Positions 8,274-17,770 are shown, numbered from the stretch's first letter. The stretch is 64,000 nt of DNA from Hyphomicrobiales bacterium (GCA_027483895.1 JAIXTP010000013.1:62001-126000); one strand, 5' to 3'. The notes: generated from the sequence alone by a model not told the origin. Translations and numbers: made by a program.

Positions 8274-10475
8274 GTGCCGAAACTCGTACCTCTCGCTCCC
8301 TCGGCTCCCTGGGTGGAGCTCAGGACCACGGCCGCCGATTGGAAGAAGGCCGACCCGAAACTGCTCGGCGCCATGCTGACGCAGCTGCATCTCGTCCGGG
8401 CTTTCGAAGAGAAAGTGCTGGAACTCGCGGGCGAGGGGCTCGTCCACGGTCCCGCGCATTCCTCGATCGGGCAGGAGGGCGGGGCGGTCGGCTCGATCAT
8501 CGGGCTGCGGGGGAGCGATCAGGTGAACGGGTCGCATCGCGGCCATCACCAATTCCTGGCGAAGGCCTTTTCTTACGTTGCGCCGAAGCTGACGCCGGTC
8601 GAGGACTTCTCCGATCCGTTGAACGACGTGCTCTACCGGACGCTGGCCGAGATCCTCGGCCTCGAGCCCGGCTACGGCCACGGGCGCGGCGGCTCGATGC
8701 ATCTGCGCTGGGCGGAAGCCGGCGGCCTCGGCACCAACGCCATCGTGGGCGGCGGCGTGCCGCTCGCCGCGGGCGCTGCCATGGCCCATCTGCGGGCCGG
8801 CACGGGCGACGTCGCGATCACCTATTTCGGCGACGGCGCGGTGAATATCGGCGCCACGCTCGAAACGATGAACCTCGCGGCGGCCTGGTCGCTGCCGGTC
8901 ATGTTCTTCATCGAGAACAACGGCTATGCGGTCGCCACCCGCGTCGACGAGGCGACGAAGGAGACGCGGCTTTCCGGGCGCGGCCCCGGCTTCGGCATTC
9001 CGTCCTGGAAGGTCGACGGCATGGATCCGCTCGCCGTTCATCTGGCGACGACGGAAGCCGTCAAGCTGATGCGCTCGGGCGGCGGGCCGACCGTGATCGA
9101 GGCCGACGTCTATCGCTTCTTCCACCAGAACGGCCCGTTCCCCGGCTCCGCCTTCGGCTATCGCGACAAGCAGGAAGAGGCCGAGTGGCGCGCGCGTGAC
9201 CCCTTGGAGCGTACGGCGGCCGAAATGATCGCCCGCGGGCTGATCGAGACGCGGCAGGTGGACGAACTGCGCCGGCGCTGCCTCGATGCCATGGCCCGAC
9301 ACACCGAGCGGCTCGTGGAGCCGGACGGCAACCGCCGCCGCATCCGCGCCGACATGTGGCCGGACAAGGCCTTCGTCGATGTCGGCATCCGGGGCGAACT
9401 GCCCTCGCACGAAGGCAAACGGATCTGCGAGGCGGAGACGCATGGCGGCGCGCTGCGCGAGACGAAATTCGTCGACGCCATCGCCGACGTGCTGCATCGC
9501 CGCTTCGAGACGGATGCGTCGCTGCTGCTGTTCGGCGAGGACGTCCATCGCCTGAAGGGCGGCACCAACGGCGCGACGCGCGGCCTCGCGGCGGCCTTCC
9601 CCGGCCGGGTGATCGGCACGCCGATCAGCGAGGCGGCCTTCACGGGCGTCGCCTGCGGCCTCGCGATGGACGGCCGTTATCGGCCGATCGTGGAATTCAT
9701 GTATCCGGACTTCATGTGGGTCGCGGCCGATGCGGTGTTCAACCAGATCGGCAAGGCGCGGCACATGTTCGGCGGCGAGACCGGCGTTCCGCTGATCCTG
9801 CGCACCAAGATCGCGATGGGCACCGGCTACGGCTCCCAGCATTCGCTCGATCCGGCGGGCATCTTCTCGACGGCGCCGGGCTGGCGCATCGTCGCCCCGT
9901 CCTCGGCCTTCGACTATGTGGGCTTGATGAACGCGGCGCTCGCGGGGACCGATCCGGTGCTCGTGATCGAGCATGTCGATCTCTACCAGCGCAGCGACGC
10001 GGTGCCCGAGGATCTCGACTACGTGATCCCGCTCGGCAAGGCGAAGGTGGTGCGCCCCGGCTCGGCGATGACGGTGCTGACCTATTCCGCGATGGTCCAT
10101 CGTACGCTCGAGGCCGTCGAGGCGCTCGGCGTCGATGCCGAGGTGATCGACCTGCGCACGCTCGATTTCGCGTCCTTCGATTGGGACACGGTGGGCGAAA
10201 GCATCCGCCGCACGAACAACGTCCTGATCGTGGAGCAGGGTGCGGAAGGCACGTCCTATGGCGGGCGCCTCGCGGACGAACTCCAGCGGCGCCTGCTCGA
10301 CTGGCTCGATCAGCCGATCCAGCGGGTCCATGGCCGGAAAGCCTCTCCGACCATCTCCAAGGTCCTCGAACGCGCCGCCTTCGCCGGAACCGCCGAGGTC
10401 GCGCACGGCCTCGCGACGGTGATGGCCGGCAAGGGATCGCCCCTCGATCCGTCTCTCGTGGAAGCGGTGGCCTGA
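8274..10475 (+). CDS. Single-chain thiamine-diphosphate E1 dehydrogenase (alpha and beta domains fused)
   Basis: This protein of about 733 residues fuses both halves of a 2-oxo acid or acetoin dehydrogenase E1. Residues about 30-370 form the alpha part, with GRGGSMHL and the thiamine-binding GDGA...NN block near 186-216. From about residue 397 the beta part begins (transketolase pyrimidine domain with LLLFGEDVHRLKGG, later the C-terminal domain with LIVEQGAEG). I chose the GTG at 8274 because it follows a GAGG site and the preceding gene stops at 8262; the longer open frame upstream is a shadow of the SDR. No E2 or E3 gene lies nearby, so its acyl acceptor must come from elsewhere or the chemistry differs. 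Confidence 0.88.
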   Translation: MPKLVPLAPSAPWVELRTTAADWKKADPKLLGAMLTQLHLVRAFEEKVLELAGEGLVHGPAHSSIGQEGGAVGSIIGLRGSDQVNGSHRGHHQFLAKAFSYVAPKLTPVEDFSDPLNDVLYRTLAEILGLEPGYGHGRGGSMHLRWAEAGGLGTNAIVGGGVPLAAGAAMAHLRAGTGDVAITYFGDGAVNIGATLETMNLAAAWSLPVMFFIENNGYAVATRVDEATKETRLSGRGPGFGIPSWKVDGMDPLAVHLATTEAVKLMRSGGGPTVIEADVYRFFHQNGPFPGSAFGYRDKQEEAEWRARDPLERTAAEMIARGLIETRQVDELRRRCLDAMARHTERLVEPDGNRRRIRADMWPDKAFVDVGIRGELPSHEGKRICEAETHGGALRETKFVDAIADVLHRRFETDASLLLFGEDVHRLKGGTNGATRGLAAAFPGRVIGTPISEAAFTGVACGLAMDGRYRPIVEFMYPDFMWVAADAVFNQIGKARHMFGGETGVPLILRTKIAMGTGYGSQHSLDPAGIFSTAPGWRIVAPSSAFDYVGLMNAALAGTDPVLVIEHVDLYQRSDAVPEDLDYVIPLGKAKVVRPGSAMTVLTYSAMVHRTLEAVEALGVDAEVIDLRTLDFASFDWDTVGESIRRTNNVLIVEQGAEGTSYGGRLADELQRRLLDWLDQPIQRVHGRKASPTISKVLERAAFAGTAEVAHGLATVMAGKGSPLDPSLVEAVA

Positions 10476-11867
10476 ATGTCCTCGGAACTCCTTTCCAAGC
10501 TCCTCGACCTGCTCGGCCCGAACGGGCTCGTGACGGAAGCCTCCGATCTCGAAGGCTATTCGATCGATTGGCGGCATCTGTTTCCCGGCAAGCCGCTTGC
10601 GGTGGTCCGCCCGGCGAACACGGCCGAGGTCGCGGGCGTCGTGAAGCTCTGCCGCGCTTACGGCACCGCCGTGGTGCCGCAGGGCGGCAATACCGGCATG
10701 GCGGGCGGCGCGGTGCCGGATGCGAGCGGGACGCAGGTCGTCCTCTCGCTGTCGCGCATGACGGCGCTGCGGGAGGTCGATCCCGTCGGCATGACGCTCG
10801 AAGCGGAAGCAGGCTGCGTGCTGAAGACCGCGCAGGACGCGGCGGCCGCGGTCGGCCGGCTGCTCCCCATCAGCCTCGCCGCCGAAGGCTCGGCCACCGT
10901 CGGCGGCGTCATCGCGACCAATGCCGGCGGCGTGAACGTGCTGCGCTACGGCATGGTGCGGGCGCTCGTGCTGGGGCTCGAAGTGGTTCTGCCGGACGGC
11001 AGCATCGCGGACGGGCTGCGCCGCCTGCGAAAGGACAATGCGGGCTACGACTGGAAGCAGCTCTTCATCGGCAGCGAGGGAACGCTCGGCATCGTGACCG
11101 CGGCGGTGCTGCGGCTCCTGCCGCAGCCGAAATCCTCCGTCACGGCGCTGATGTCGGTGCCCGATCCGAAGGCCGCGCTCGATCTGCTCGCCTGCGCGCA
11201 GGACGAACTCGGCGACACGATCTCTGCCTTCGAACTGATGGCGGGATCGTCGTTGAAGCTGGTGGAGAAGCATTTCGGCCTGCGCCGGCCTATCGCCGAC
11301 GGCGACTGGTTCGTGCTGATCGAGGCGGCGTCCTCGCTTTCGGGTCTTCGCGAAGCGGCCGAAGCGGCGCTCGGCAACGCGCTCGAACAAGGCTTCGCCC
11401 TCGACGGCACGGTCGCGGAGTCCGGCCGGCAGGCCGCCGATCTGTGGCAGCTGCGCGAGCGCATCACCGAGTCCGAAGCCAAGGAAGGCAAGAGCGTGAA
11501 GCACGACGTGTCCGTGCCGATCCCGCTCATCCCGCAGTTCCTGGTCGAGGCGGGCATCGCGCTCGAGCGCGACGCGCCGGGCACGCGCGTGAACTGCTTC
11601 GGCCATCTCGGCGACGGCAATCTTCACTACAACGTGCTGATCGACGGACATGCGTCCGACGAGATCAACCGCATCGTCCACGACGTGGTGGACCGGTTCG
11701 GCGGAAGCATCTCAGCCGAACACGGCATCGGCCAGTACCGCGTCGCCGAATTGGAAAAGCGGCGTTCGGCCCCCGAACTGGCCATCGCCCGTCGCATCAA
11801 GACCGCACTCGACCCCGAGGACCTCCTGAATCCGGGCAAGGTCCTCTCCCGCGCCGAGCGCGCCTGA
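10476..11867 (+). CDS. FAD-linked oxidase, D-2-hydroxyacid dehydrogenase (GlcD/DLD) family
   Basis: This 463-residue flavoprotein has an N-terminal FAD_binding_4 domain (VPQGGNTGMAGGAVPD near residue 68; AAEGSATVGG) and a C-terminal FAD-oxidase domain with HLGDGNLHYNV and the closing PEDLLNPGKVL typical of D-lactate, glycolate and D-2-hydroxyglutarate dehydrogenases. It would oxidise a D-2-hydroxy acid to the 2-oxo acid, which could feed the E1 encoded just upstream. The ATG directly follows the E1 stop codon with no gap. Confidence 0.9.
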   Translation: MSSELLSKLLDLLGPNGLVTEASDLEGYSIDWRHLFPGKPLAVVRPANTAEVAGVVKLCRAYGTAVVPQGGNTGMAGGAVPDASGTQVVLSLSRMTALREVDPVGMTLEAEAGCVLKTAQDAAAAVGRLLPISLAAEGSATVGGVIATNAGGVNVLRYGMVRALVLGLEVVLPDGSIADGLRRLRKDNAGYDWKQLFIGSEGTLGIVTAAVLRLLPQPKSSVTALMSVPDPKAALDLLACAQDELGDTISAFELMAGSSLKLVEKHFGLRRPIADGDWFVLIEAASSLSGLREAAEAALGNALEQGFALDGTVAESGRQAADLWQLRERITESEAKEGKSVKHDVSVPIPLIPQFLVEAGIALERDAPGTRVNCFGHLGDGNLHYNVLIDGHASDEINRIVHDVVDRFGGSISAEHGIGQYRVAELEKRRSAPELAIARRIKTALDPEDLLNPGKVLSRAERA

Positions 11868-11887
11868 CAAGGAGCGGAAGGTTCGTC

Positions 11888-13504
11888 ATGGAAACCTTCG
11901 ATTACGTGATCGTCGGCGGCGGAACCGCAGGATGCGTCCTCGCGGACCGCCTGACCGAGAACGGCCGCCACACGGTGCTGGTGCTGGAAGCGGGCGGGAA
12001 GGACGACGGGTTCTGGATCCGCATCCCCGCGGGCTTCAGCAAGCTCCTGACGGGCGCGCGCTACAATTGGCGCTTCGAGACCGAGCCGGAGGACAACACC
12101 TTGATGCGGCGCATCGTGGTGCCGCGCGGCAAGGGCCTCGGCGGATCGAGCCTCATCAACGGCATGATCTTCGTGCGCGGACAGGCGCAGGATTTCGACG
12201 CTTGGGCCCAGTCCGGCGCGATCGGCTGGAGCCATGCCGACGTGCTGCCCTATTTCAAGAAGCTCGAAACCTTCGAGGACGGCGAAAGCGAAACGCGCGG
12301 CGGCTCCGGCCCCATGCATGTGGAGCGCGTGAAGCTGAAGGCGGAACTCGCGGAAGCCTTCATTTCCGCGGGCGAGCAGGCGGGCTTCCCGCGCAATCCC
12401 GACTACAATGCCGGGTCGCAGGACGGCTTCGGCTATTATCAGGTCACGCAGAAGGGCGGTCGGCGCTGGAGCGCCGCAGACGCCTATCTGCGGCGGGCCG
12501 AGACGCGGCCGAACCTCTCGATCCGGACGGGAGCGCATGTCACCGGTCTCCGGCTCGAAGGCCGCAAGGTCACGGGCGTCGACTACCGGGTCGGCAAGCA
12601 GGCGATGTCGGTTGAGGTGCGCGGCGAGGTCGTGATGGCCGCGGGGGCGGTGCAGACCCCGCAGCTTCTCGAATTGTCGGGCATCGGCGACCCCGAACAC
12701 CTCAAGTCCGTCGGCATCGAGGTGCGGCACGCGCTGCCGGGCGTCGGCAACAATTATCGCGACCATTTCTGCACGCGCATGAACTGGCGCGTGAAGCAAC
12801 CGATCACGCTCAACGAGCAGGCGCGCGGACTGCCGCTCGTCGCGTCCGTGCTGCAGTATTTCGCGACGCGCACCGGCATCCTGACGCTCGGGACCGGTCT
12901 GGCGCATGCCTTCGTGAAGACCCGGCCGGAACTCGAAACGCCGGACGTGCAGTTCTTCTTCATGCATGCGAGCTACGCCAATGCGGCGGACCGTGCGCTC
13001 GACAAGCAGCCGGGCATGACCATCGGCGTCACGCAGCTCCGGCCGGACTCGGTCGGCAGCATCCACGTGAAGTCCGCCGACCCCTACGCCATGCCGTCCA
13101 TCCGGCCGAACTTCCTCTCCGCGCGGGGGGATGCCGAGACGCTGATCGAAGGCATGAAGACGGCTCGCCGCGTCATCGACCAGCCCGCGATGGACCCCTA
13201 TCGCGCCTATGAGATGAGCCCCGGCCCGACCGTCGTGACCGACGAGGACTGGCTGCATTTCGCCAAGTCCAACGGCCAGACGATCTATCACCCGATCGGC
13301 ACCTGCGCGATGGGCATCGGCCCGCGCGCCGTCGTCGACCCGACGCTGAAGGCGCACGGGCTCGAAGGGCTGCGCATCGTCGACGCCTCGGTGATGCCGC
13401 TGATGGTTTCGGCGAATACCGAAGCCGCGGTTCTGATGGTCGCCGAGAAGGGCGCCGATCTCATTCTGCGCGACGCGCGGGGCGGGGCCTCCCGCGCCGC
13501 CTGA
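11888..13504 (+). CDS. GMC family FAD-dependent alcohol oxidoreductase
   Basis: This 538-residue protein belongs to the glucose-methanol-choline oxidoreductase family. It opens with the dinucleotide motif VIVGGGTAGCVLA, followed by GKGLGGSSLINGM (GMC signature 1), AAGAVQTPQLLELSGIG (signature 2), and the C-terminal catalytic histidine and asparagine in YHPIGTCAMG and SANTEAA. It resembles choline dehydrogenase and alkanol dehydrogenases. The ATG at 11888 is where the FAD motif begins and follows a purine-rich GGAGCGGAAGG; the open frame continuing upstream is a shadow. Last gene of the first catabolic operon, 20 bases after its neighbour. It likely oxidises a primary alcohol to an aldehyde. 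Confidence 0.92.
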   Translation: METFDYVIVGGGTAGCVLADRLTENGRHTVLVLEAGGKDDGFWIRIPAGFSKLLTGARYNWRFETEPEDNTLMRRIVVPRGKGLGGSSLINGMIFVRGQAQDFDAWAQSGAIGWSHADVLPYFKKLETFEDGESETRGGSGPMHVERVKLKAELAEAFISAGEQAGFPRNPDYNAGSQDGFGYYQVTQKGGRRWSAADAYLRRAETRPNLSIRTGAHVTGLRLEGRKVTGVDYRVGKQAMSVEVRGEVVMAAGAVQTPQLLELSGIGDPEHLKSVGIEVRHALPGVGNNYRDHFCTRMNWRVKQPITLNEQARGLPLVASVLQYFATRTGILTLGTGLAHAFVKTRPELETPDVQFFFMHASYANAADRALDKQPGMTIGVTQLRPDSVGSIHVKSADPYAMPSIRPNFLSARGDAETLIEGMKTARRVIDQPAMDPYRAYEMSPGPTVVTDEDWLHFAKSNGQTIYHPIGTCAMGIGPRAVVDPTLKAHGLEGLRIVDASVMPLMVSANTEAAVLMVAEKGADLILRDARGGASRAA

Positions 13505-13590
13505 GGCGCGACGATAATCCGCTTGCGCTGAGACGCGCCGCCGGTCTTTCATTCCGACTGCGGCCCTCGTTGCCGCGCGGGCGGAGCGCG

Positions 13591-13932
13591 ATGAGAACGG
13601 CTTTGATCACGGCGGGCCTTCTGGCCTGCCTCGGAGGGGCTTCCGCCCAGTCGATCCAGGAAACGGAGCCGTTCGCGACCTGCGAGTCGACGCGCTCCTT
13701 CCCCTCGTCGCGGACGGAGATGCAGTGCCGCATGGTCCGCCTCGACGCGGACCGCTGCCGCCAGTTCAGGCGCGTCAATTACATCGGCTGGCCCTATGAG
13801 GGCGATGCGCTGCGCAAGATGCAGGCGACCGGGGAGAAAAGCCTCGATGCCTTCGACCGGAAATGGCTGGCGGCCCATCTCGGCCGCAAGAAGGCCTGCG
13901 AAAAGCTTCTGATCCGCGTCGACGACGACTGA
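13591..13932 (+). CDS. Small exported cysteine-containing protein of unknown function
   Basis: This is a 113-residue protein with a clear Sec signal peptide (MRTALITAG then a hydrophobic core ending GGASAQ), giving a mature periplasmic protein of about 93 residues. The mature part contains four cysteines, enough for two disulfides, and an acidic tail IRVDDD. I chose the ATG at 13591, after a GGAG site, because the signal peptide starts there. I do not recognise the family. It is followed by a membrane protein gene on the same strand. Confidence 0.65.
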   Translation: MRTALITAGLLACLGGASAQSIQETEPFATCESTRSFPSSRTEMQCRMVRLDADRCRQFRRVNYIGWPYEGDALRKMQATGEKSLDAFDRKWLAAHLGRKKACEKLLIRVDDD

Positions 13933-13987
13933 CCGCGCGCAAACCGGCGCTGCGCCCCGTGCGTTCCTTCCGAAGCGGAGGCGCGGG

Positions 13988-14506
13988 ATGGATCCGGTTT
14001 TCACGATCGTGGAAGGGGCGCTGGGGCTCGGCCGCGAGGCGCGCGACCTCGAAACGTTGCAGATGGTCCTTCGGGCCGGGGCCGTCTACGTGCTCGTCGT
14101 CCTGATGGTCCGTGTTTCGAAGAAGCGTTTTCTCGGGCAGGCAACGGCCTTCGACATGCTGCTCGTCATCATGCTCGGCTCGATCGCGAGCCGGGCCGTG
14201 ACGGGAAACGCCCCGTTCGGGCCCGCACTGGCCGCGGTCGCGACGCTTCTGGCGCTGCATTGGATCTTTTCCTTCGTCGCGATGCGCTTTCACGCCTTCG
14301 GAAGCCTCATCAAGGGCGAGCCGCGGACGATCATCCGAGACGGCCGGGTGGACGAGGGGGCCTTGCGTCGCGAACATATGAGCTTGCGGGATCTCGAAGA
14401 GGATCTGCGGGCCGAAGGGCTCGTTTCCCCCGAAACGGTCGCCGAGGCGCGGCTCGAGCGCAACGGGCGGCTTACCGTGGTCGGAAAGCCGGACATCACG
14501 ACCTGA
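13988..14506 (+). CDS. YetF/DUF421-family membrane protein
   Basis: This 172-residue protein matches the DUF421/YetF pattern: two to three N-terminal transmembrane segments (residues about 25-90), the conserved KRFLGQATAFDMLLVIMLGSIASRAV block, and a C-terminal soluble domain with IKGEPRTIIRDGRV and the MSLRDLEEDLR helix. It is anchored in the inner membrane with the soluble domain cytosolic in known relatives. A GGAGG site precedes the ATG. The biochemical function of the family is unsettled. Confidence 0.85.
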   Translation: MDPVFTIVEGALGLGREARDLETLQMVLRAGAVYVLVVLMVRVSKKRFLGQATAFDMLLVIMLGSIASRAVTGNAPFGPALAAVATLLALHWIFSFVAMRFHAFGSLIKGEPRTIIRDGRVDEGALRREHMSLRDLEEDLRAEGLVSPETVAEARLERNGRLTVVGKPDITT

Positions 14507-14568
14507 AGCTGTGCTGCGGCTGCGGGTGTCACTAAGATCGGGGCATCCGAATCGGAGCCCCCCCGCCG

Positions 14569-15159
14569 ATGAGCGAAGCCGTTCACGAAATCTCCCATGA
14601 AGCGACCCATGCCGCCGCGCACGGATCGCGATCCTTCGACCGCAAGGTCGGGCTTCTGATCTCCGTTCTCGCGCTGTTTCTCGCGATCGCGGAAATGCAG
14701 GGCAAATCGGCCCAGACCTCCGCCCTGGCGCTCAACATCGAAGCCGCCAATCTGTGGAATTTCTTTCAGGCCAAGACCGTCCGGCAGACGGTGCTGCGCA
14801 CGGCCGCGGAAGAGATGTCGCTCCGTCCGGAGATCCCGGGGCGGCAGGCCCAGATCGACGCTTGGAAGGGCACCATCGAGCGCTGGGAGACCGAGCCTTC
14901 CACGGGCGAGGGGCGGCGCGAGCTGATCGCTCGGGCCAAGGATACCGAGCGCAGGCGCGATCTCGCCTTCGGCTCGCATCACGCCTACGAGATAGCCTCG
15001 CTCGTCCTGCAGCTCGGCATCGTCCTCGCATCCGTGACCCTGATCTCGGGGATTCTCGGCTTCGTCTATGCCTCGGGCGCCTTGGGCGTCGTCGGTCTCG
15101 GCATCCTCGCGGGGCTGCAGATCGCACCGGAGCGGATCGTCGCCCTCATTCCGCATTGA
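14569..15159 (+). CDS. DUF4337-like membrane protein
   Basis: This 196-residue protein has a His-rich N-terminus, a first membrane segment (about residues 28-43), an amphipathic central region with the ANLWNFFQAKTVRQT stretch typical of DUF4337 proteins, and two closely spaced C-terminal membrane segments (about residues 140-190). The family is widespread in proteobacteria and has no established function. It stands alone between the YetF-like gene and a long amidase gene. Confidence 0.75.
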   Translation: MSEAVHEISHEATHAAAHGSRSFDRKVGLLISVLALFLAIAEMQGKSAQTSALALNIEAANLWNFFQAKTVRQTVLRTAAEEMSLRPEIPGRQAQIDAWKGTIERWETEPSTGEGRRELIARAKDTERRRDLAFGSHHAYEIASLVLQLGIVLASVTLISGILGFVYASGALGVVGLGILAGLQIAPERIVALIPH

Positions 15160-15361
15160 AGTTCCGGAATGCTCGTGACGGGTCGTCGCATCCGTTCCGT
15201 GCCGGAATGATCGGAACGGGCGCGTCCGGATCCTTTTGCCTGCGTTTAAGGCATCGGTACCGGCGCGATCTGCATGGCTCGAAGCGTTGACACCGGGCCT
15301 GCGGCAAGGTCGGTTGAACGACCGAAATCCAGTCACGGATTCCAATCGGAGCAGCACGAGA

Positions 15362-17710
15362 ATGAGCGAAGCGCCTGCCGGAGAGCAACGACCCTTCCGG
15401 GTCGAAGAGGCCACGATCGACGAACTTCATGCGGCCATCCGCGACGGGCGTACCACCTGCGTCGACGTCGTCCGCCAGTACATCGCCCGCGTACGCGCCT
15501 ATAACGGCGTCGCGTCGATGCTGGTCACGGAAGACGGTGCGGCCGTCGCGCCCGCGACCGGGACGGTGAGGGGCGGGGCGCCGCTCGAATTTCCTACCGA
15601 GACCGTGCCGGTCTCGAAGATCCTGCCCGACTTCGACCGTTATCGCGGCCCGCCGCTCGAATACGGCCGCATGGAGCCCACCGCTTCGGACCCGTCGGTC
15701 CGGCAGCAATACGGCATGATCGTCGGCATGCCCGACGCGCCGGGCGTGAACTCGCTCTCCACGATCAACATCCGCGGCGAACGTTCCGTCGTGTGCCGCG
15801 GCGAATACGACCGGCATCCGGACGACGGCCCGCTTCCCCCCGATGCGCCCGTCGTCTGCGAGATCTTCCGTCGGAACCCGGACGCGCTCGAACAAGCCGC
15901 GATGCTGGACGCGACCTACGGCCGGAACCCGCCTTTGGACGAGATGCCGCTGTACGGCGTCGTATTTTCGTTCAAGGACGCGTTCGACTGCAAGGACATG
16001 CGCTCGACCGGCGGCGCCGATGCGGCTTTCGACATGGACGCGCCCGCGCGCGACCACATCCTCGTGGAGCAGCTGCGCAAGAAGGGCGCGATCATCTTCG
16101 CCAAGGCGGTGATGACCGAATACAACGGCCGCGCCGGCGACCCCGGCGGTCCGCATGCCCCGGACAAGATCCTGCCCTCCGTGCTCGGCTATCAGCGCAG
16201 CACCTGGGGCGGAAATCCCTCGAACGCCTACGACACGACGCGCTCGGCCTCGCTCGGCTCGAGCTCCGGCTCCGCGCTCTCGGTCAGCATGAACATGTGC
16301 ATGGCGAGCCTCGGCGAGGAGACGCGCGCCTCGTGCCGCGGGCCTTCCAACCACAGCGCCGTCGCGCTGATCTTGCCGCACAAGGCGCTGCTGGGCTTCG
16401 ACGGCGGCGCCATCGGGGCCGACATCCATGTCGACCGCACCGGCATCCATGCGCGCCGGATCGGCGACGCGGCGAAGATCCTCGACGCGCTGAAGGATCC
16501 CGAGGAAGGCTATTACGACCCGCGCGATCCCTTCACGACCGTGCCGCGCTCGTCCGTTCTTGACGCCTACGGACCGCATGCGCGCGAGACCGGCGCGCCG
16601 GGCTCGCTGGCGGGGATGCGGCTCGGCGTGATCCGCGAGTCGATGGTCTATCCGGAAGGCTCGAAGACCGAAGAGCCGATCGTCACGGCGGCCGCGGCGG
16701 AGATCAAATCCGTTCTGGCCGGCCGGCTCGGCGCCACGCTCGTCGAATCCTCCGATCCGCTGTGGAAGCGGGACCGCGACGTCGAAGCCATGACCGTCGA
16801 CTTCCGCGTAGCGCTGGCGCGACTGGTGCCCGTGCTGATGCCGGAACTTCTGTTCCGTCTCGGGCCGGACGGCACGCCCGTGTTCAAGGATTTCGAGGCG
16901 GCGATCGAGCCGACCGAGTTCATGCCGGGCAAGGTCTTCGGCAAGGGCCGGATGACGCCGATCGACTACATGGTCGCGATGGCCGACGGCGACATTCCCT
17001 CGCCGTCCAATCTCGACATCGCCACCATCCAGAACCAGGCGGTGTCGCCCGCCTTCCGGTTCCACATTCCGCAATATCTGCAGCGGCGGGCGAAGGACTG
17101 GGAGAAGCTCGGCTTCAAGGAGACGCTCGTCGACTTCCCCTCGTTGAATGCCCGCTCGAAATTCTGGGGCGACGACCAGCGCGCCGCTTTCCGGAATTGG
17201 GAAGAGGTCCGCGACATGCGCAATCCGCTCGGCGAGCGGCAGGGCGTGACGGAGCGGATCATGCTGCGCGAGCTGCTGCGTCGCGTGGACATGATGGTGA
17301 TCTACGAGAACAAGCTCGACTGTTTCGTGCGTCTGCACACGCCGTTCCCGCCCGGCAAGATCGGCGGCGCCGGACAGCCGAGCGTCCGCGCGCCGGGCAT
17401 GGCCAAGGACCAGAATCTACGGCCGGAAAGCTTCATGGGTCCGAATGCGGGCCTCACGGAGGTTCTCGTGCCCGCCGGTTACGTCCGGACCGTCTATGAC
17501 CCGGTGTTCACGCTTTCGGACGACGGGATGCGCTACACGGAAGCACTGTCGGACGTGCCGACCGTGCTGCCCGAGCCGGGCCTGCCCTTCTCGCTCGTCT
17601 TCCGCTGCGAGCCGGGCAAGGAGGACGTGATCCTCAAGGTCGCCTCGGCCTACGAGGCCGCGTCCCGCAGGCGGGTGCCGCCGCCGCGCTTCGGGCCGTT
17701 GCAGGGCTGA
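15362..17710 (+). CDS. Unusually long amidase-signature enzyme
   Basis: This protein of about 782 residues is far longer than the usual 450-550 for the family. The amidase triad can be traced: K205 in FSFKD, cis-serine S300/S301 in LGSSSGS, and nucleophile S324 in TRASCRG; the 23-24 residue gap between the serines is canonical. The normal GGSIR around the nucleophile is replaced by RASCR. About 140 extra residues sit between the N-terminal helix region and the first catalytic block, and about 330 follow the second. I chose the ATG at 15362 because the amidase-like helix EATIDELHAAI follows it. It stands alone and is followed by a terminator. Substrate unknown. Confidence 0.8.
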   Translation: MSEAPAGEQRPFRVEEATIDELHAAIRDGRTTCVDVVRQYIARVRAYNGVASMLVTEDGAAVAPATGTVRGGAPLEFPTETVPVSKILPDFDRYRGPPLEYGRMEPTASDPSVRQQYGMIVGMPDAPGVNSLSTINIRGERSVVCRGEYDRHPDDGPLPPDAPVVCEIFRRNPDALEQAAMLDATYGRNPPLDEMPLYGVVFSFKDAFDCKDMRSTGGADAAFDMDAPARDHILVEQLRKKGAIIFAKAVMTEYNGRAGDPGGPHAPDKILPSVLGYQRSTWGGNPSNAYDTTRSASLGSSSGSALSVSMNMCMASLGEETRASCRGPSNHSAVALILPHKALLGFDGGAIGADIHVDRTGIHARRIGDAAKILDALKDPEEGYYDPRDPFTTVPRSSVLDAYGPHARETGAPGSLAGMRLGVIRESMVYPEGSKTEEPIVTAAAAEIKSVLAGRLGATLVESSDPLWKRDRDVEAMTVDFRVALARLVPVLMPELLFRLGPDGTPVFKDFEAAIEPTEFMPGKVFGKGRMTPIDYMVAMADGDIPSPSNLDIATIQNQAVSPAFRFHIPQYLQRRAKDWEKLGFKETLVDFPSLNARSKFWGDDQRAAFRNWEEVRDMRNPLGERQGVTERIMLRELLRRVDMMVIYENKLDCFVRLHTPFPPGKIGGAGQPSVRAPGMAKDQNLRPESFMGPNAGLTEVLVPAGYVRTVYDPVFTLSDDGMRYTEALSDVPTVLPEPGLPFSLVFRCEPGKEDVILKVASAYEAASRRRVPPPRFGPLQG

Positions 17711-17717
17711 ACATGAA

Positions 17718-17743
17718 AAAGGGCGGCCCCGAGGGCCGCCCTT
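17718..17743 (-). terminator. Bidirectional rho-independent terminator between amidase gene and mucR
   Basis: A 9-base-pair GC stem (17723-17731 with 17735-17743) closes a 3-base loop. Read on the minus strand it is followed by five T residues, a good terminator for mucR. Read on the plus strand it ends the amidase message, with a weaker TTCGTGTTT tail. Confidence 0.85.
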
Positions 17744-17770
17744 CGTGTTTCGGCGTCTTCTCGGAAACGC

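Noticed and set aside
11888-13552. Long minus-strand frames opposite the GMC gene and similar long frames elsewhere (for example 8265-11681 minus)
   Set aside because: They are antisense shadows typical of GC-rich genes: high Arg/His/Asp-Arg repeats, no domains, and they run across several well-supported genes.
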